Source of the DNA: Symsagittifera roscoffensis
Taxonomy: Eukaryota; Xenacoelomorpha; Acoela; Convolutidae
DNA length: 64,000 nt
Direction of reading: 5' to 3'
NCBI RefSeq assembly: GCF_963678635.1
Contig: NC_087070.1
Span: 29,858,048-29,922,047 of the forward strand
The notes under the pieces are model-generated. The model saw only the letters and a list, made by a program, of their open reading frames with translations. It had not been told where the DNA came from and did no database searches. The first letter of the stretch is position 1. Every line of letters starts with the position of its first letter. The translations under genes and the position numbers were made by a program. Shown one piece after another: positions 1 to 10,304 of the stretch.

Positions 1-1950
1 TTTTATGAAGACAAAATATATTTGTCTTGGTCTATTTAGTTAGCATGTCAATTTTCATAACAATCGGTTGGTGGGAACAGTAATTTTTGCAGGTAAAAAA
101 CTTGCAGGTGAGGGGTGGGGAGAGAAAAAAGAGCTAAATTAGCTTGCGGGCAATTTGTTCCATCTCTAACATATTTATTCTTCTTTATTAACTTTATATT
201 TTGTAGGAACCCTCGTTAGACCATAAAAAGGATGCTTATGCTAATTTTTTGATTTACGTGTGTATGTTCATATCGGGTTCAGCATTTTACCCATAAAAAA
301 AAGCGTATCATGGCACAATCTTGTTTTTGTGAAACCGTCTTTTATAGTGTCTGATTTATTTTTTCTAAACTTGTTGATGATAAAGTACATTGAACATATA
401 TATCGTAGATATCTTTAATTTTTCAAAACTATTAAGATATTTTCACATTCGCAACTTTTAACTGTTATTATTGATTTTTGGAGATTTCAGATGGAAACTA
501 ACTTTGTTTGTAAACGATCATTGAACCCAAAGTGCCAACTTTCAGACAGTCGAAAAACGGGAACAAAAATTTAGAATAGATGAACATAAAATTACAAATG
601 ATTGGAAGAGCTGTAGAAGAATCCAAAAAATAGTAACAATAACAATGTTCGCGAAATAGTACAAGAAGACAAAAAAATAATGTTCGCGAAATAGTACAAA
701 AAGACAAAAAAACTAGTTTTCAAATGGTTTCATGAAACGGTGCTGACATAAGCTTGTTGATTGGATGGTAATGCAACAATACAAAACAATGATAGCCTGT
801 TGCTGCGAAAGTAGTGCTAAATGTTCCGACCATATTCTCAGAAATTTTTTTCAAGTTAGTGACTTTTCTTGCACGTCGTGTGATGATACAGCTATAAAAG
901 CCCGAAAAAACTTCGTGAACTAGGCATAAACGACTATAATTTTTGTTTTGAAAAAAAATAAATTAAAAAAAAATTCAGTTTTTTGCAGTAAAAAATTATA
1001 AATATATTCGAAAAATTTATTTAGCTAGAGAAGCGTCATAAAGGCAACCCATATAATGTTTTTTTTTTCAAATTAAAATTAAATTTTAGCCTAAAAAGTA
1101 ATTTTCATAAATAGCTAACGTTATTCTATCGCTTTACTCGAAAATACACAAAAAATCAAAAATGTCCAACCGGTTTTTCTCGGCACTAGAAAAAAGTTTT
1201 GGGAATTTTAAATGTGGTTCTAATCATGATTGAGAGGGTTTCAATATGATATGTCACTCAACCAAGTCCAATGAACTACGTGAACTACAAACATTTAATG
1301 ACTTTTTGGCACCTGTTTTTTTTTGTTGAAAGCAAAAAGAAAAAAAAGAAAAAATAGTAAAACACAGCCGAATAGAAAACTCTACCCATTTGCAAGGGTC
1401 CGAAGATCAAACGGCAAGTCGCAGCACACAATTCGCGTTAGGCGACATTTTGCTAAGAATCTTCTCCAAAACCTCCACAAAATTCGCAGGTGGTCGAACA
1501 AGAAGACTGCTCCTATCAGGGCAAAGCCATGAAAATCCGACGGCCATTAATTGGCTTCGAATCCTTTTTGGTATATGACTTATTGGCAAACTACAAATAT
1601 TAGGCGGATAATATCAAACTGCTAAGGATTGAGTCGTTTATAGAATTAATAGGACCAAATAGCTTGTTTCATTGCAATTTGAAACAATTGAGTGCGGATA
1701 ACTCGCTACGCATAAATAATTTGCGTAATGAAACAAACTATCAAAGTATTATGGCAGCAGCAAAGCCGCTCTTTAGTCAAGTGCAGTCATACTCGCTTGA
1801 CAATCTCAAGACGCAGTCAATTTTTAAAAAATGCGTTCCTAATAATAAAAAAATCACCCCGGGCATACATATTCCTTAGTTTCTTCGAAAGTTGGAACAA
1901 TAACATAACATTTAACGATTAGGAAAGTTATCTAGCAATATCTTAAAAGA

Positions 1951-2024
1951 CTCTTGCAAATGGGAGTTATCTTACAAGATCTTGAAAGATCTTGCGAGAT
2001 TCTTGCAATATCATGCAAGATAAC
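1951..2024. repeat. CTTGCAAGAT-type simple repeat array
   Basis: Four to five imperfect tandem copies of a 10-11 bp unit, close to CTTGCAAGAT and itself nearly palindromic, are read here. A second short cluster with the same unit lies at 2411-2448. No coding potential. Probably a local microsatellite-like expansion. Confidence 0.65.
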
Positions 2025-2410
2025 CTACTATGAAAAGAGTTCATGAAAAATGATTCTGAGCGCCAGAAAAACACTATGGAGATTCAATTCGACTATGGTC
2101 ACAACGAACTCTGAGTTTAATTTGAGATAAAACAATAACCGCTTGACCGAGTTTTAAAAATTTTCATTTATGCTCATTCTTTCGCTTTCGCAATGTAAGA
2201 AGTTTCAGGTTGAGGTTATGATTATGCGTTTCTAATTAGGTTTCCAACAACTTTTTTTTCGGTTTATTTTTTGCAAAATATCATCTAGCTTTGCAGTTCT
2301 AGTGGTTAAAATTTAATTTTACATTACTTATGTCAAACTTTTGATCAATAGAGTCATTTAGCTCTCTTTAGTTTGCAAGATGTTGTAAAGAGATGCATGG
2401 TCTTTAAAAG

Positions 2411-2448
2411 AATCTTGCAAGATTCTTGCAAGATCTTGCAAGATAACC
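2411..2448. repeat. Second CTTGCAAGAT cluster
   Basis: Three nearly perfect copies of the same 10-bp CTTGCAAGAT unit seen at 1951-2024, separated from that array by about 390 bp of unrelated sequence. Confidence 0.65.
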
Positions 2449-2619
2449 TCCCTTGATCGACTAGGCTACACCGCATCAACATATATGTGAAACATCCATG
2501 ATATTGAACAATTTTAATAGTGTTGTAATAGTGTTGTATTTTCACCAAGGGATGGGAAACTGTAAAAGAGTCAAAATTTCAGTTTCATGAATGCTCATTT
2601 TCCCGGCTCTTTAAACTCA

Positions 2620-2640
2620 CCCCCCCCCCCCCCCCCCCCC
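2620..2640. repeat. Poly-C tract
   Basis: Twenty-one consecutive C residues on the plus strand, flanked by mixed sequence. Such runs are prone to replication slippage and sequencing error, so the exact length is uncertain. Confidence 0.9.
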
Positions 2641-3044
2641 ACCTGCAAATCTTTACATGTAAATTTGTTGACCACATTGTCCGATTGTTATGAAAATATA
2701 CATACAGACTAATAAGGCCACGACAAACATATTTGGTATTCATACTCAGGTTCGTAAAACCACTCGTTACACTAATAAGTTGAAACTGGCGTGAGGTGGG
2801 GGGAAAATGAAAAAGAGCCATTTGCCCTTTTTTCATTTTATTGGTCAAAAATTTTGAAATTCTTGCATCAATGACTTTTGCCGGTTTTTGAAAGAGTTCA
2901 CTGATTTTGCTGCTCGAAAGAAACAGTCAAGTACGAACTGTAAAAGAGTCATATAAAGATATAATAGGGTTGAGGAGGGGATTGAGAGTTAAACCACTTA
3001 TGCCATGTTGCAACTCTGCTTAGACGTTTACCGAAAAACTAAGG

Positions 3045-3830
3045 ATGACAGAGCTCGACAAGTCATGGAACCACCGAACACAATTTGACTGGCCTGCAAA
3101 ATTCCCCATATCAGTTCAGGGCGAAAGACAATCACCCATTGACATCAAGATCCAGGAAGCCAAGAAAAAGAAAGGGGGTCCGCTCAAGTTAGACTTAATT
3201 GAAGGATCCAAGGATAGCGAATGGACATTTGTGAATAACGGCCACACTTTTGTAGCCTCTCCTCCCGAAGGCGTGAGCTGGGAATTATCGGGGGGTGCGA
3301 TAGAAGGCGTATTTCAACTATCTTCGTTCCACGCCCATTGGGGGACATGTAAGGGCCATGGATCCGATCACCTTTTAAGCGGGAAAAGGTTCGACGGCGA
3401 GATGCATTTTGTGTTCAAAGCGAAAGCAGGCCAGAAAAAAATGCCTGAAGATGGATTTGTAGCACTCGGAATTTTGCTCAATGAGCAACCGGCAACTGAT
3501 GAGAAAGCGAAGCCAGTGATTGAAGATACTCTTGGAACCAACTTGACCAAAATTACAGCTCCAGCTGTCGAACCAGTTATGATACCAGCGGTTGATATGC
3601 ACGCCATTTTCCCCATAGGCAAAGGGGAATACTACGCGTATAAAGGATCTCTTACAACTCCCCCATTTACAGAATCGGTGATGCACGTGTTGTATGAGAA
3701 ACCCCTGGATATCTCGGCTGAATTTATGGGGAAATTAAGAGACCTGGACGGAATTGATGGCGAGAAAATGACTTTCAACTATAGAAATATTCAGCCAACT
3801 TTCAACCGAAAGATTTTCAAGGCAAAATAG
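3045..3830 (+). CDS. Alpha-carbonic anhydrase, cytosolic type
   Basis: This 261-residue protein should catalyse the reversible hydration of CO2 to bicarbonate and a proton at a zinc centre. The length matches cytosolic animal alpha-CAs. Visible landmarks in order are QSPIDI (residues 29-34), NNGHTF with the proton-shuttle His67, FHAHWG with zinc ligands His96 and His98, EMHF with the third zinc ligand His121, and SLTTPP (202-207) with Thr204, the usual hydroxide-orienting Thr199. No signal peptide or C-terminal anchor is visible, so a cytosolic enzyme is likely. The position normally filled by the gatekeeper Glu106 appears as Asp108 in GSDH, a conservative but notable change. The start is the first ATG of the frame (context AAGGATGA). 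The ORF is continuous across the whole family length with no intron. A CTTAG about 20 bp upstream could be a splice acceptor for a 5' untranslated exon. No AATAAA is seen within about 150 bp of the stop. Confidence 0.95.
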   Translation: MTELDKSWNHRTQFDWPAKFPISVQGERQSPIDIKIQEAKKKKGGPLKLDLIEGSKDSEWTFVNNGHTFVASPPEGVSWELSGGAIEGVFQLSSFHAHWGTCKGHGSDHLLSGKRFDGEMHFVFKAKAGQKKMPEDGFVALGILLNEQPATDEKAKPVIEDTLGTNLTKITAPAVEPVMIPAVDMHAIFPIGKGEYYAYKGSLTTPPFTESVMHVLYEKPLDISAEFMGKLRDLDGIDGEKMTFNYRNIQPTFNRKIFKAK

Positions 3831-5350
3831 TCGCTAGACTGCATGCTGACATTGCATTTTATTATATTTTACCACAACTTTATAAAACTTCTTTTTGATT
3901 TTACTATTGAATTTTTTCATTACTTTATAAATTCATACGATATGCGCTGTTTTTGAATAATACAGCCATTAGAAGTTGTTTGTTTTTCCATCAGTAACGC
4001 ACCCGGGTCGATGGTGGACCCCGCAGACGGCCGATGAATGTGTCGTGAGTTCCCTACAGTCGGAATCACCAGCGAATTTAGGGGGCCGGGAAGTGCACGG
4101 CTCCTTCCCCATCTCAGGAATTCGACCCCCTGCCGACATAAAGGGTCCCCGTTTTGTACTTTGAGATATACGTGTTTGGCTTACTGAAAATAGACGCCGA
4201 AATAGACTAATTTTGAGAAGGGAGCGCGCCTAAAAAACGCTTTTTTAGCTTGTTTTTTTAGCCTAAAAACGCTTTTTTTAGCTTGTTTTTTTTAGCCTAA
4301 AAACGCTTTTTTTAGCTTGTTTTTTAGCCTAAAAACGCCTTTTTTAACCTTTTTTTTCTTCAAAAATTTGCCTGCGGCACATAAAATTTTGTTGATTTCT
4401 GTGATTGAGTCTTTGTATTGATTTGAGAGAGTTGATAAAAACAATTTGAGCGACCTAAAAAAATGGTCGACACTAAAATCTTAGATTTTTTTGAAAATCC
4501 CCCCCTAGAGAAAATCAGCAGAGAAAATGGCCGGAATCAGCAGATAACAACACTGCAAAATATGCACCAACGGATGTGTATTTTAAAAATTGGCATCATT
4601 TTCTTGCTTTTATCACCTATCTTCAACTTTATGGCGTAGAAACGTTCATTGAAGAAACGCTCAGAAATTTCGTTGAATGATAACTATTCCGTTTAATTTT
4701 TTGCTCATCATGCATAGAATACTGGTTCCTAATCATTGCGCTCTAAAAAGTGATCGCAAGAACAATCACTGCCAAAAACTCCCGGAAAGTTCTGTAATTT
4801 CACGGCATTAGCAGAAGTTTCCAAAACTTTTGATGTCAGATACGTTTCATTCATTTCAAAATTCCACAAAAATTGTCTAGGAAAGAACATAAATTGTCAT
4901 ATCATGGCATAATATCTTTCTGGTTGAAATCCTTCATTGGCGAAGGACCGAATGGGCCGAAATAAACATCAGCCACTCAGATTTCAGAATTCCAAAATTT
5001 GGAAAGAAAGTATGAAATTCTCGAAGAAAGTAAATATTTCCTGTGATTTAATATTAATATTTGCCGAATATAAAAACGGTGGAAATATGCAGAGTTTTCA
5101 AATCTTCACTGACCGGCCGCGAATCAGAACAAAATTTATATTTCGAGGGTTTCCTTTTAACAGAAGCAATTTTTTGCTTCATTTAGTTCCGTATCATTCA
5201 AATGGCAATTGATTCATTTTATTTTTTGACTTTCAGCTTTTTTTGGGTCTTTTGCTCATCAGCCTTTCGCCCATTTGGTCCTTCGCCCATGAGAATAGCC
5301 TGCATCTTCCTGGCCAATAGAAACACTTTCAAAACTGCCAAGCAGTGGGC
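3831..5350. other. Non-coding spacer with GC-rich island and short tandem repeat
   Basis: No supported gene. A GC-rich patch at about 3996-4160 stands out from AT-rich surroundings and could be part of a short interspersed element, but I do not recognise it. A 33-34 bp tandem repeat follows at 4228-4350. The 91-codon frame at 4937-5212 shows no motif and is treated as chance. The last six bases before 5357 form the Polinton 1 target duplication. Confidence 0.55.
4228..4350. repeat. 33-34 bp tandem repeat, four units
   Basis: Units begin at about 4228, 4261, 4295 and 4327, each starting GCCTAAAAACGC and continuing as a T-rich stretch with AGCTTG. The last unit is degenerate. Confidence 0.85.
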
Positions 5351-5356
5351 ACAAAA
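5351..5356. repeat. Polinton 1 target site duplication, left
   Basis: CACAAA directly precedes the left inverted repeat and is repeated exactly at 22371-22376 just after the right one. Six base pairs is the known Polinton/Maverick duplication length. Confidence 0.93.
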
Positions 5357-5558
5357 GTAGTATAGTAAAAGTGGCTAGGAAAATGACCACTTTTAACCCC
5401 CCTTTTTTGATGTCGTTGTACTTACCACTTTTTACCCCCAAAGAGGTTAAAGCCCCTATTTTTTCGGGCACGCATGTTTCAAGCGGAGTTAAAATTTGTA
5501 ATTTTCCAGCCACTTTATGGAAACGGGAAGGAAATTAAGTTTTGGTTGGTGCATGTTT
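5357..5558 (+). repeat. Polinton 1 left terminal inverted repeat
   Basis: Begins AGTAGTATAG and aligns with the reverse complement of 22239-22370. After about 87 bp of alignment there is roughly 75 bp not present at the right end (about 5444-5518), then similarity resumes through GGTTGGTGCATG to about 5558. Confidence 0.92.
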
Positions 5559-5815
5559 TCCCTTTGACTTTGACGGTTCAAACTTTACTGCGCGCGTTAT
5601 GTTGTGGATTATTTTGTAATCTTTATTGCCACGTGTGGAATTAAATAAAATGCTGTGATATTGGTAAGTTTATTTTGTTGTTTTGAATACCTCTCCACCT
5701 CACGATTAGATTTGATTATTTCACTTTTCGGTCGAAAAAAAATTTTTTAAAAGCTTTATTTCCTGAATGAAAAGTACTAAAAAGCTAATCATTTACATTT
5801 ATAATCAGAACTTAG
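5559..5815. other. Sub-terminal Polinton sequence
   Basis: Spacer between the left inverted repeat and the first ORF. No motif noted. Confidence 0.5.
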
Positions 5816-6184
5816 TTAGTCAGAATTGTCTAATATAATAGCACGTCGATTCAAGCACCGCCGTTTAGGTGGTCTAGTATCTTCCCGTCCGTTTTCTTCT
5901 CGAGCTTCGATGTCCAAATAGGCGCAGTTGTACGCTGCTGGTTCTGACTCATTTTGCCCACTTAGCTGGTCGAAATCTACCAAATCCTGTTCCAGCTCTT
6001 GAACAGTGTATGTGGGTTGGGTGAACCCCATATCTGGCGGTGTAAAAAGATCCACGTTATATCCCCCCTGCGCTTCTATAGCTTCAGCCAAACTCTCCCT
6101 TCCCTTATCGGTGGGAGTGGGGACCACGTCTACGTCGTGTTCGTCCCAATCCATGGTATGATGAAAATATGAACAAATCCTCAC
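5816..6184 (-). CDS. Unrecognised acidic ORF at the PolB-distal end of Polinton 1
   Basis: A 122-codon minus-strand ORF between the left inverted repeat and the 3' end of PolB. The translation is acidic in its first 90 residues and ends in a basic patch, PPKRRCLNRR, that could act as a nuclear localisation signal. I recognise no family, no catalytic motif and no membrane segment. Its position inside the transposon, its orientation with PolB and its clean open frame make a small Polinton accessory protein possible. A chance ORF cannot be excluded, because no homologue is visible in the second Polinton, whose corresponding end is missing here. Confidence 0.45.
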   Translation of the reverse strand: MRICSYFHHTMDWDEHDVDVVPTPTDKGRESLAEAIEAQGGYNVDLFTPPDMGFTQPTYTVQELEQDLVDFDQLSGQNESEPAAYNCAYLDIEAREENGREDTRPPKRRCLNRRAIILDNSD

Positions 6185-6604
6185 GGAAACGATTATGTCC
6201 GAAAGGACTAGTAGTTACTCTGTCTGAATGTATATAGTGCTTATTGTCAAATGCTCAAATGCGCTCAGGGAAATTTTGTTCGTTATCAAGGTTTGTAAAT
6301 TGTGATTACAGGAATTTATCCGCACAATTTCTGACCGGACCAGCGAACAGTAAGTCAAAGATTCTTTGTATTTATTATGGCTTAGCTCCCTTCTTGTATA
6401 TTTTGAAATTCTTTTTGCGCGTTTCTTATCAGAGCTTAAAAAAGAAAATACAATCGATTACTTCAAATTTTTAACAGTTTTTTTTCCCTTTTCCACATAA
6501 ATACCTCCCTTCATCCTCCCCCACCCCTCACTACAAGATCTTATGATTTGTTTTTCTTGCCCTTTTCTTTAATGGTAATTGCAAACTAAAAGAAAAAAAG
6601 AAAC

Positions 6605-9600
6605 TTACTGGAAGAAATAATACTGTATAGTTTGTGGCTTTAATCCGACGTACTCCTGTATGACCTCCCCAGCAAACTCGTCGTTGAATTTGAGGGTAAC
6701 GCGAAAATTCTTGTTGGTGTAGAGGGGGTGGGTGGCTGGTAGATTTGAAAAGTCAAAGTGATTTCGCAGTTCATGGTTTTTCTCAATTTCATTGTAGAGA
6801 TCTTTGCTGCGGATTTCATACAGTGTCCGAATATAAAGAGTTGCGTCAAAATTTTTCTTGATTATGTTGTAATGGAACTGGAACATATAAAATTTTGCCA
6901 AATCTAGTATCGTTGCCCCAACAATTGTGGGCTTATCCCATTTAATGTTCACGGGTTTTGAGGTTACAGATACCAAGTGTTGGTCAATAATTTTTACAAT
7001 GCTAAATCTTTTTTTGCCTGATAAATTTTGCAGTTCTTCGGCATTGCGAACAATATCTACAATAAGTCGATTCCTTTTTGATTCGCAGAATTTTCCAATT
7101 TTCCAAACGCACTTTTTATAATTTGCTTGAAAAAATCTTGGTAGTAGATTTTTTTCGGAGCTCAGTGTTCAACTGAACATATTGTGCAATAAATTTTTCT
7201 TGTCTAAACTGCAGTACTTGATTTACTTTTTCAATTTTCAAACCAAGTTTGACATAGAGCTGAAGTGTTAGGTAGTGTATAGTATAGTTTTTCTTTGGAA
7301 AGAAGTTTTGTATGAGCTTTGGAGTAGTGCCCACTTTATCCGAAAGGTTCATTTGTTTCAACATGTCCAATTGAAGCTCACTGAGCCACATTTTCGACAC
7401 AATTTCTTTTGTTGGGACGAGTGGGAAATCCGAATGTGAATCGTCCAAATGATCGGGGTATAAAAGATCGACGTCCAAAATGTATCCAATTTCGGATTCT
7501 CTGCTCGTGTTGAGAATTTCGGCTATAGTTATTTGGTCATTAAACTCAAATTACTTAAGTGGAAGAGGAAATTTCTCCATAATCCCGCCATATAAATTGT
7601 TCGCGTCTATCATGAAGAGGAAAGTGTTAGGCTGTTTAGGGTCGTAATTTTTCACAAATTTATTGTTGGCGGAAACAATTATTTTTTCAAACACACTAGC
7701 AAAGCCCCCCCTGATCAGGTTTTCTGCCATATGCAAGTGCTCCCTATCAGTGAGTACATGGAGGTCAGCTTTGCATGTTCGCATAAATGCATCCCTTGAG
7801 AGGTTGCTAACCGTGAAATACTGAGCACAATCTAGCTTATATGTTTCATAACACACTCGTCTAATCTCTTCAAAAACGCATGTAAGAATCAAGGTATCAG
7901 TCGTTAGATACAAATCGCTGTATTTGCCCAAAGTCTGACAACCGAAACGAGTGTACACTAACCACGTATGTTGGTATTCTTTTTCACTGACACTAATAAC
8001 ATCTTCTTGAAGCGTGTTGATCCACTTGTCGCAGGCAGGTAGTCCATCTTCTGTGTATCTTGCATGGCTGTCAACATACGAGTAAGGGAAGTAACCTTTA
8101 TGTCGAATCAAGGCTTCATCTTCTTCCGGTCGGGTAGCAAAGTGGTTATTGAGATATATGAAATTTTCCACGGGTAGATTCCGAGCTAGCTCATCTAGTG
8201 AGTTGTTCATAAATTTACAACTGTCCACAAAACGGATTTCTTTGTAGACATTATGGACATTTCCTTTTTCGTTAGTGTACGATCTAATCCACACTACTCT
8301 CATTGTAAGTGAAATAAATTTTTCGTCATTGAGTGGAATGACCGAAAAGGTGTTTCTGGCATTGGTATCTTGCAGACTCTTCAGTACATGGTGTAAATCA
8401 TAATTCTGGAGATTGTGGGCAAACACAGGGGTGAATTGTATGGTACGTCTCAGGAAGTTGCATCTGTTTTGAGCCCATCCGAGGAATGATCCATCGAAAT
8501 GATTATGGTCCAAAACTTTCGCATTAATTTCGGAGAATTCCTCTTCACAAATCCAGCATTTCTCATTGTCTTCAAGAATAGTGGTGCTTCCGAGGTAGTT
8601 CGGGTATCGTCGTTTTTTATTATGAAAGTCACGCGCCAATACTTCCAGCATAAGAACGAGTTTAGTCATCGCGTCCACTCCTCAAGGAAGTGAAAAAACG
8701 CCGGTTTTGGGTTTCCAGCTTCCACAACTACAAGGCAAAAACTGCTGAGTTTATATTTTTCAATCACGGTTGTGCTCGAGCAGGTAGTATTTTTTCTCAC
8801 TGTCTCCACCTTTTACAGCACAGACTTCAAATCAAAGTAAACCGCTAGTGGGCTATAGCTTCGAGCACCAATGTTTTTGAAGCCTACGCTGCTCTAGTCA
8901 ACATTTGACATGGTAACGATTGCTGGTTCGTTCCCATGCAGATTAACTGGTGGCTCTCAAGTCGTTCCTCTGATGAACACCTGAACACCGGTGGAAGCAG
9001 TTTCGGCACAGCATGTTTCTCGATTTCAGTTTACTTTTTTGCATTTTGCTCACTAGCTTGTTCAGGTCTTTTATCACGACGTAGTGATGCGTGCCCATAT
9101 CGTTTAGAAGCAGCAAATCTACACTAAAACTGATATTTTGACACTCTCGAGGGTAGAAGAGTCTTTTCATTGTACCTAGAGAAAAATTTTGAATGATAAT
9201 TTTATACTAATTTTCAATGTCATCATAATATTAATTCTTCAACGAATGTGCAGCCAACGATTTGCTCTGATGTGCTTAGATACAGCTTAACATCAAATAA
9301 AAAAAGTAATGATTAAAACTGCAACTAACCTGAAGAGATTTACTTGCACTTCATTCGAAGCGTGCAATAGCCGGTAGTCCCATTGGGTACACAAAATCAC
9401 CAGTTGGCTCGTGCGCTCTTGAGTTTCTGCGATATTCATAGGAGCTTGCTTTCTCCTCCTCTTTACTCCGCATCGTACAAAGAGTAAGCGGGATATTGTT
9501 CTGCCGATGATACTCAGCAACGAAGCAGTACTCAAAGCATCTATCGTCTTCATAAATGCGAATATTCAACAAGAAGCGTTTGAGTTTCAGAAGATCGGCT

Positions 9601-9748
9601 GGTAGTGGCAAGTACGATGAACCCCTGATCGGCGCAGACTTCACCATTTTTAGGACAATCTTATGAATCCTGAGACAGTAGACAATATTTGGTCTACGCA
9701 ATCATAGAATTGGTCCTGGGTCCATCCTTGAACGTCTAGAGCAAGCAT
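6605..9748 (-). pseudogene. Polinton protein-primed DNA polymerase B, inactivated
   Basis: This locus encoded the family-B, protein-primed replicative polymerase of the transposon. Reading from 9748 downward the frames carry an N-terminal region (SSYLPLPADLL, 9351-9701), a Cys-rich segment (MLCRNCF, 8943-9170), an exonuclease domain with AHNLQNYDLHHVL and FVDSCKFMNNS, a CxxC...DHNHFDG zinc-like motif, palm motif A as DANNLYG (near 7600), LYPDHLDDSHSDFPL (7116-7478), a fingers motif KSAFGK (near 7090) and a C-terminal segment with VGATILDLAKFYMFQFHYN. At least five frame changes break it (near 9690, 9400, 8690, 7550 and 7040). The exonuclease I motif appears as FDLKS, lacking the usual acidic residue. 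The catalytic DTDS motif C is disrupted near 6835, leaving only its first residues in another frame. The start is the ATG at 9746-9748, which overlaps the zinc-finger ORF. Confidence 0.93.
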
Positions 9749-10304
9749 TTTGGAATTGGCGAGATGGTTATTACTTCTTCTGTGCTATCCGCTTTTTCTT
9801 TTTCAAGAGTTACTTCTGCCGACAATTGAGCTTTCTGAGGCTCATACATAGTATTTTGAAGTATCATTTCTTCGATATTGTCTCTCTTAGTCACGAATAG
9901 CGCTAGTAGGTCCACTTCCGTTTCCATCGGCACTATTTTGTATGTCCTGACTGCTCCATCAAAAGCTGTCTCAGGCTGTATAGAAGTGAGGATTTCTCGG
10001 CTCACATCCCATGCTGGCAGACCGTGTTCGTTTCGCATGTGCGCAGCATATGCGCGATCATTTTGGAACACATTCATGTCGTAGAGACAAATTCTTCTTT
10101 CTTCCGTTTCATCGATTGTTTTGTGACGCTCCACCACATGTGCCCAAATGACACGAAGTGACTTATCCTCTAGTTCACAGTGACCACAGATGTAGTCGGT
10201 TTTGACAGGATCAATCTTGTGAACAGCCATTAGATGTTTTTTGAGGCTTCGCCGGTCGCTCAGTTTTTTTGGCAGAGATTACAGGGTACAACTTTTGCAG
10301 ACAT
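9736..10304 (-). pseudogene. Zinc-finger ORF immediately 5' of PolB
   Basis: A frame of about 180 codons ahead of PolB that ends inside the PolB start region. It opens at the ATG at 10302-10304 with MSAKVVPCNLCQK. A single frame change in an A-run near 10262 separates this from the continuation LSDRRSLKKHLMAVHK, so the first C2H2 finger is split. Further finger-like units are CGHCELEDKSLRVIWAHVVERH and CLYDMNVFQNDRAYAAHMRNEH, the latter with the Cys pair altered. The C-terminal half is acidic and featureless. Nucleic-acid binding during replication is a reasonable inference from the fingers and from its place next to PolB. It could be either a separate protein or an upstream module of the polymerase. 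Confidence 0.7.

Larger units (their letters stand above)
1..3020. other. Non-coding AT-rich flank
   Basis: I see no convincing gene here. The short ATG-initiated frames (up to about 87 codons) lack recognisable motifs and overlap on both strands, which is expected by chance in AT-rich DNA. The stretch holds simple repeats: CTTGCAAGAT-like arrays near 1951-2024 and 2411-2448, and a run of 21 C residues at 2620-2640. Upstream exons or the promoter of the carbonic anhydrase gene could lie here, but nothing visible proves it. Confidence 0.6.

Noticed and set aside
2585-2848. 87-codon minus-strand ORF with a Gly run
   Set aside because: The Gly run is the poly-C tract read as codons; there is no other support for coding.
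3368-3686. Minus-strand ORFs of 84 and 103 codons
   Set aside because: Antisense shadows of the carbonic anhydrase coding sequence.
4937-5212. 91-codon plus-strand ORF just left of Polinton 1, considered as a left piece of Polinton 2
   Set aside because: No match to any Polinton 1 product could be seen, and the join across the CACAAA duplication shows no continuity with Polinton genes.
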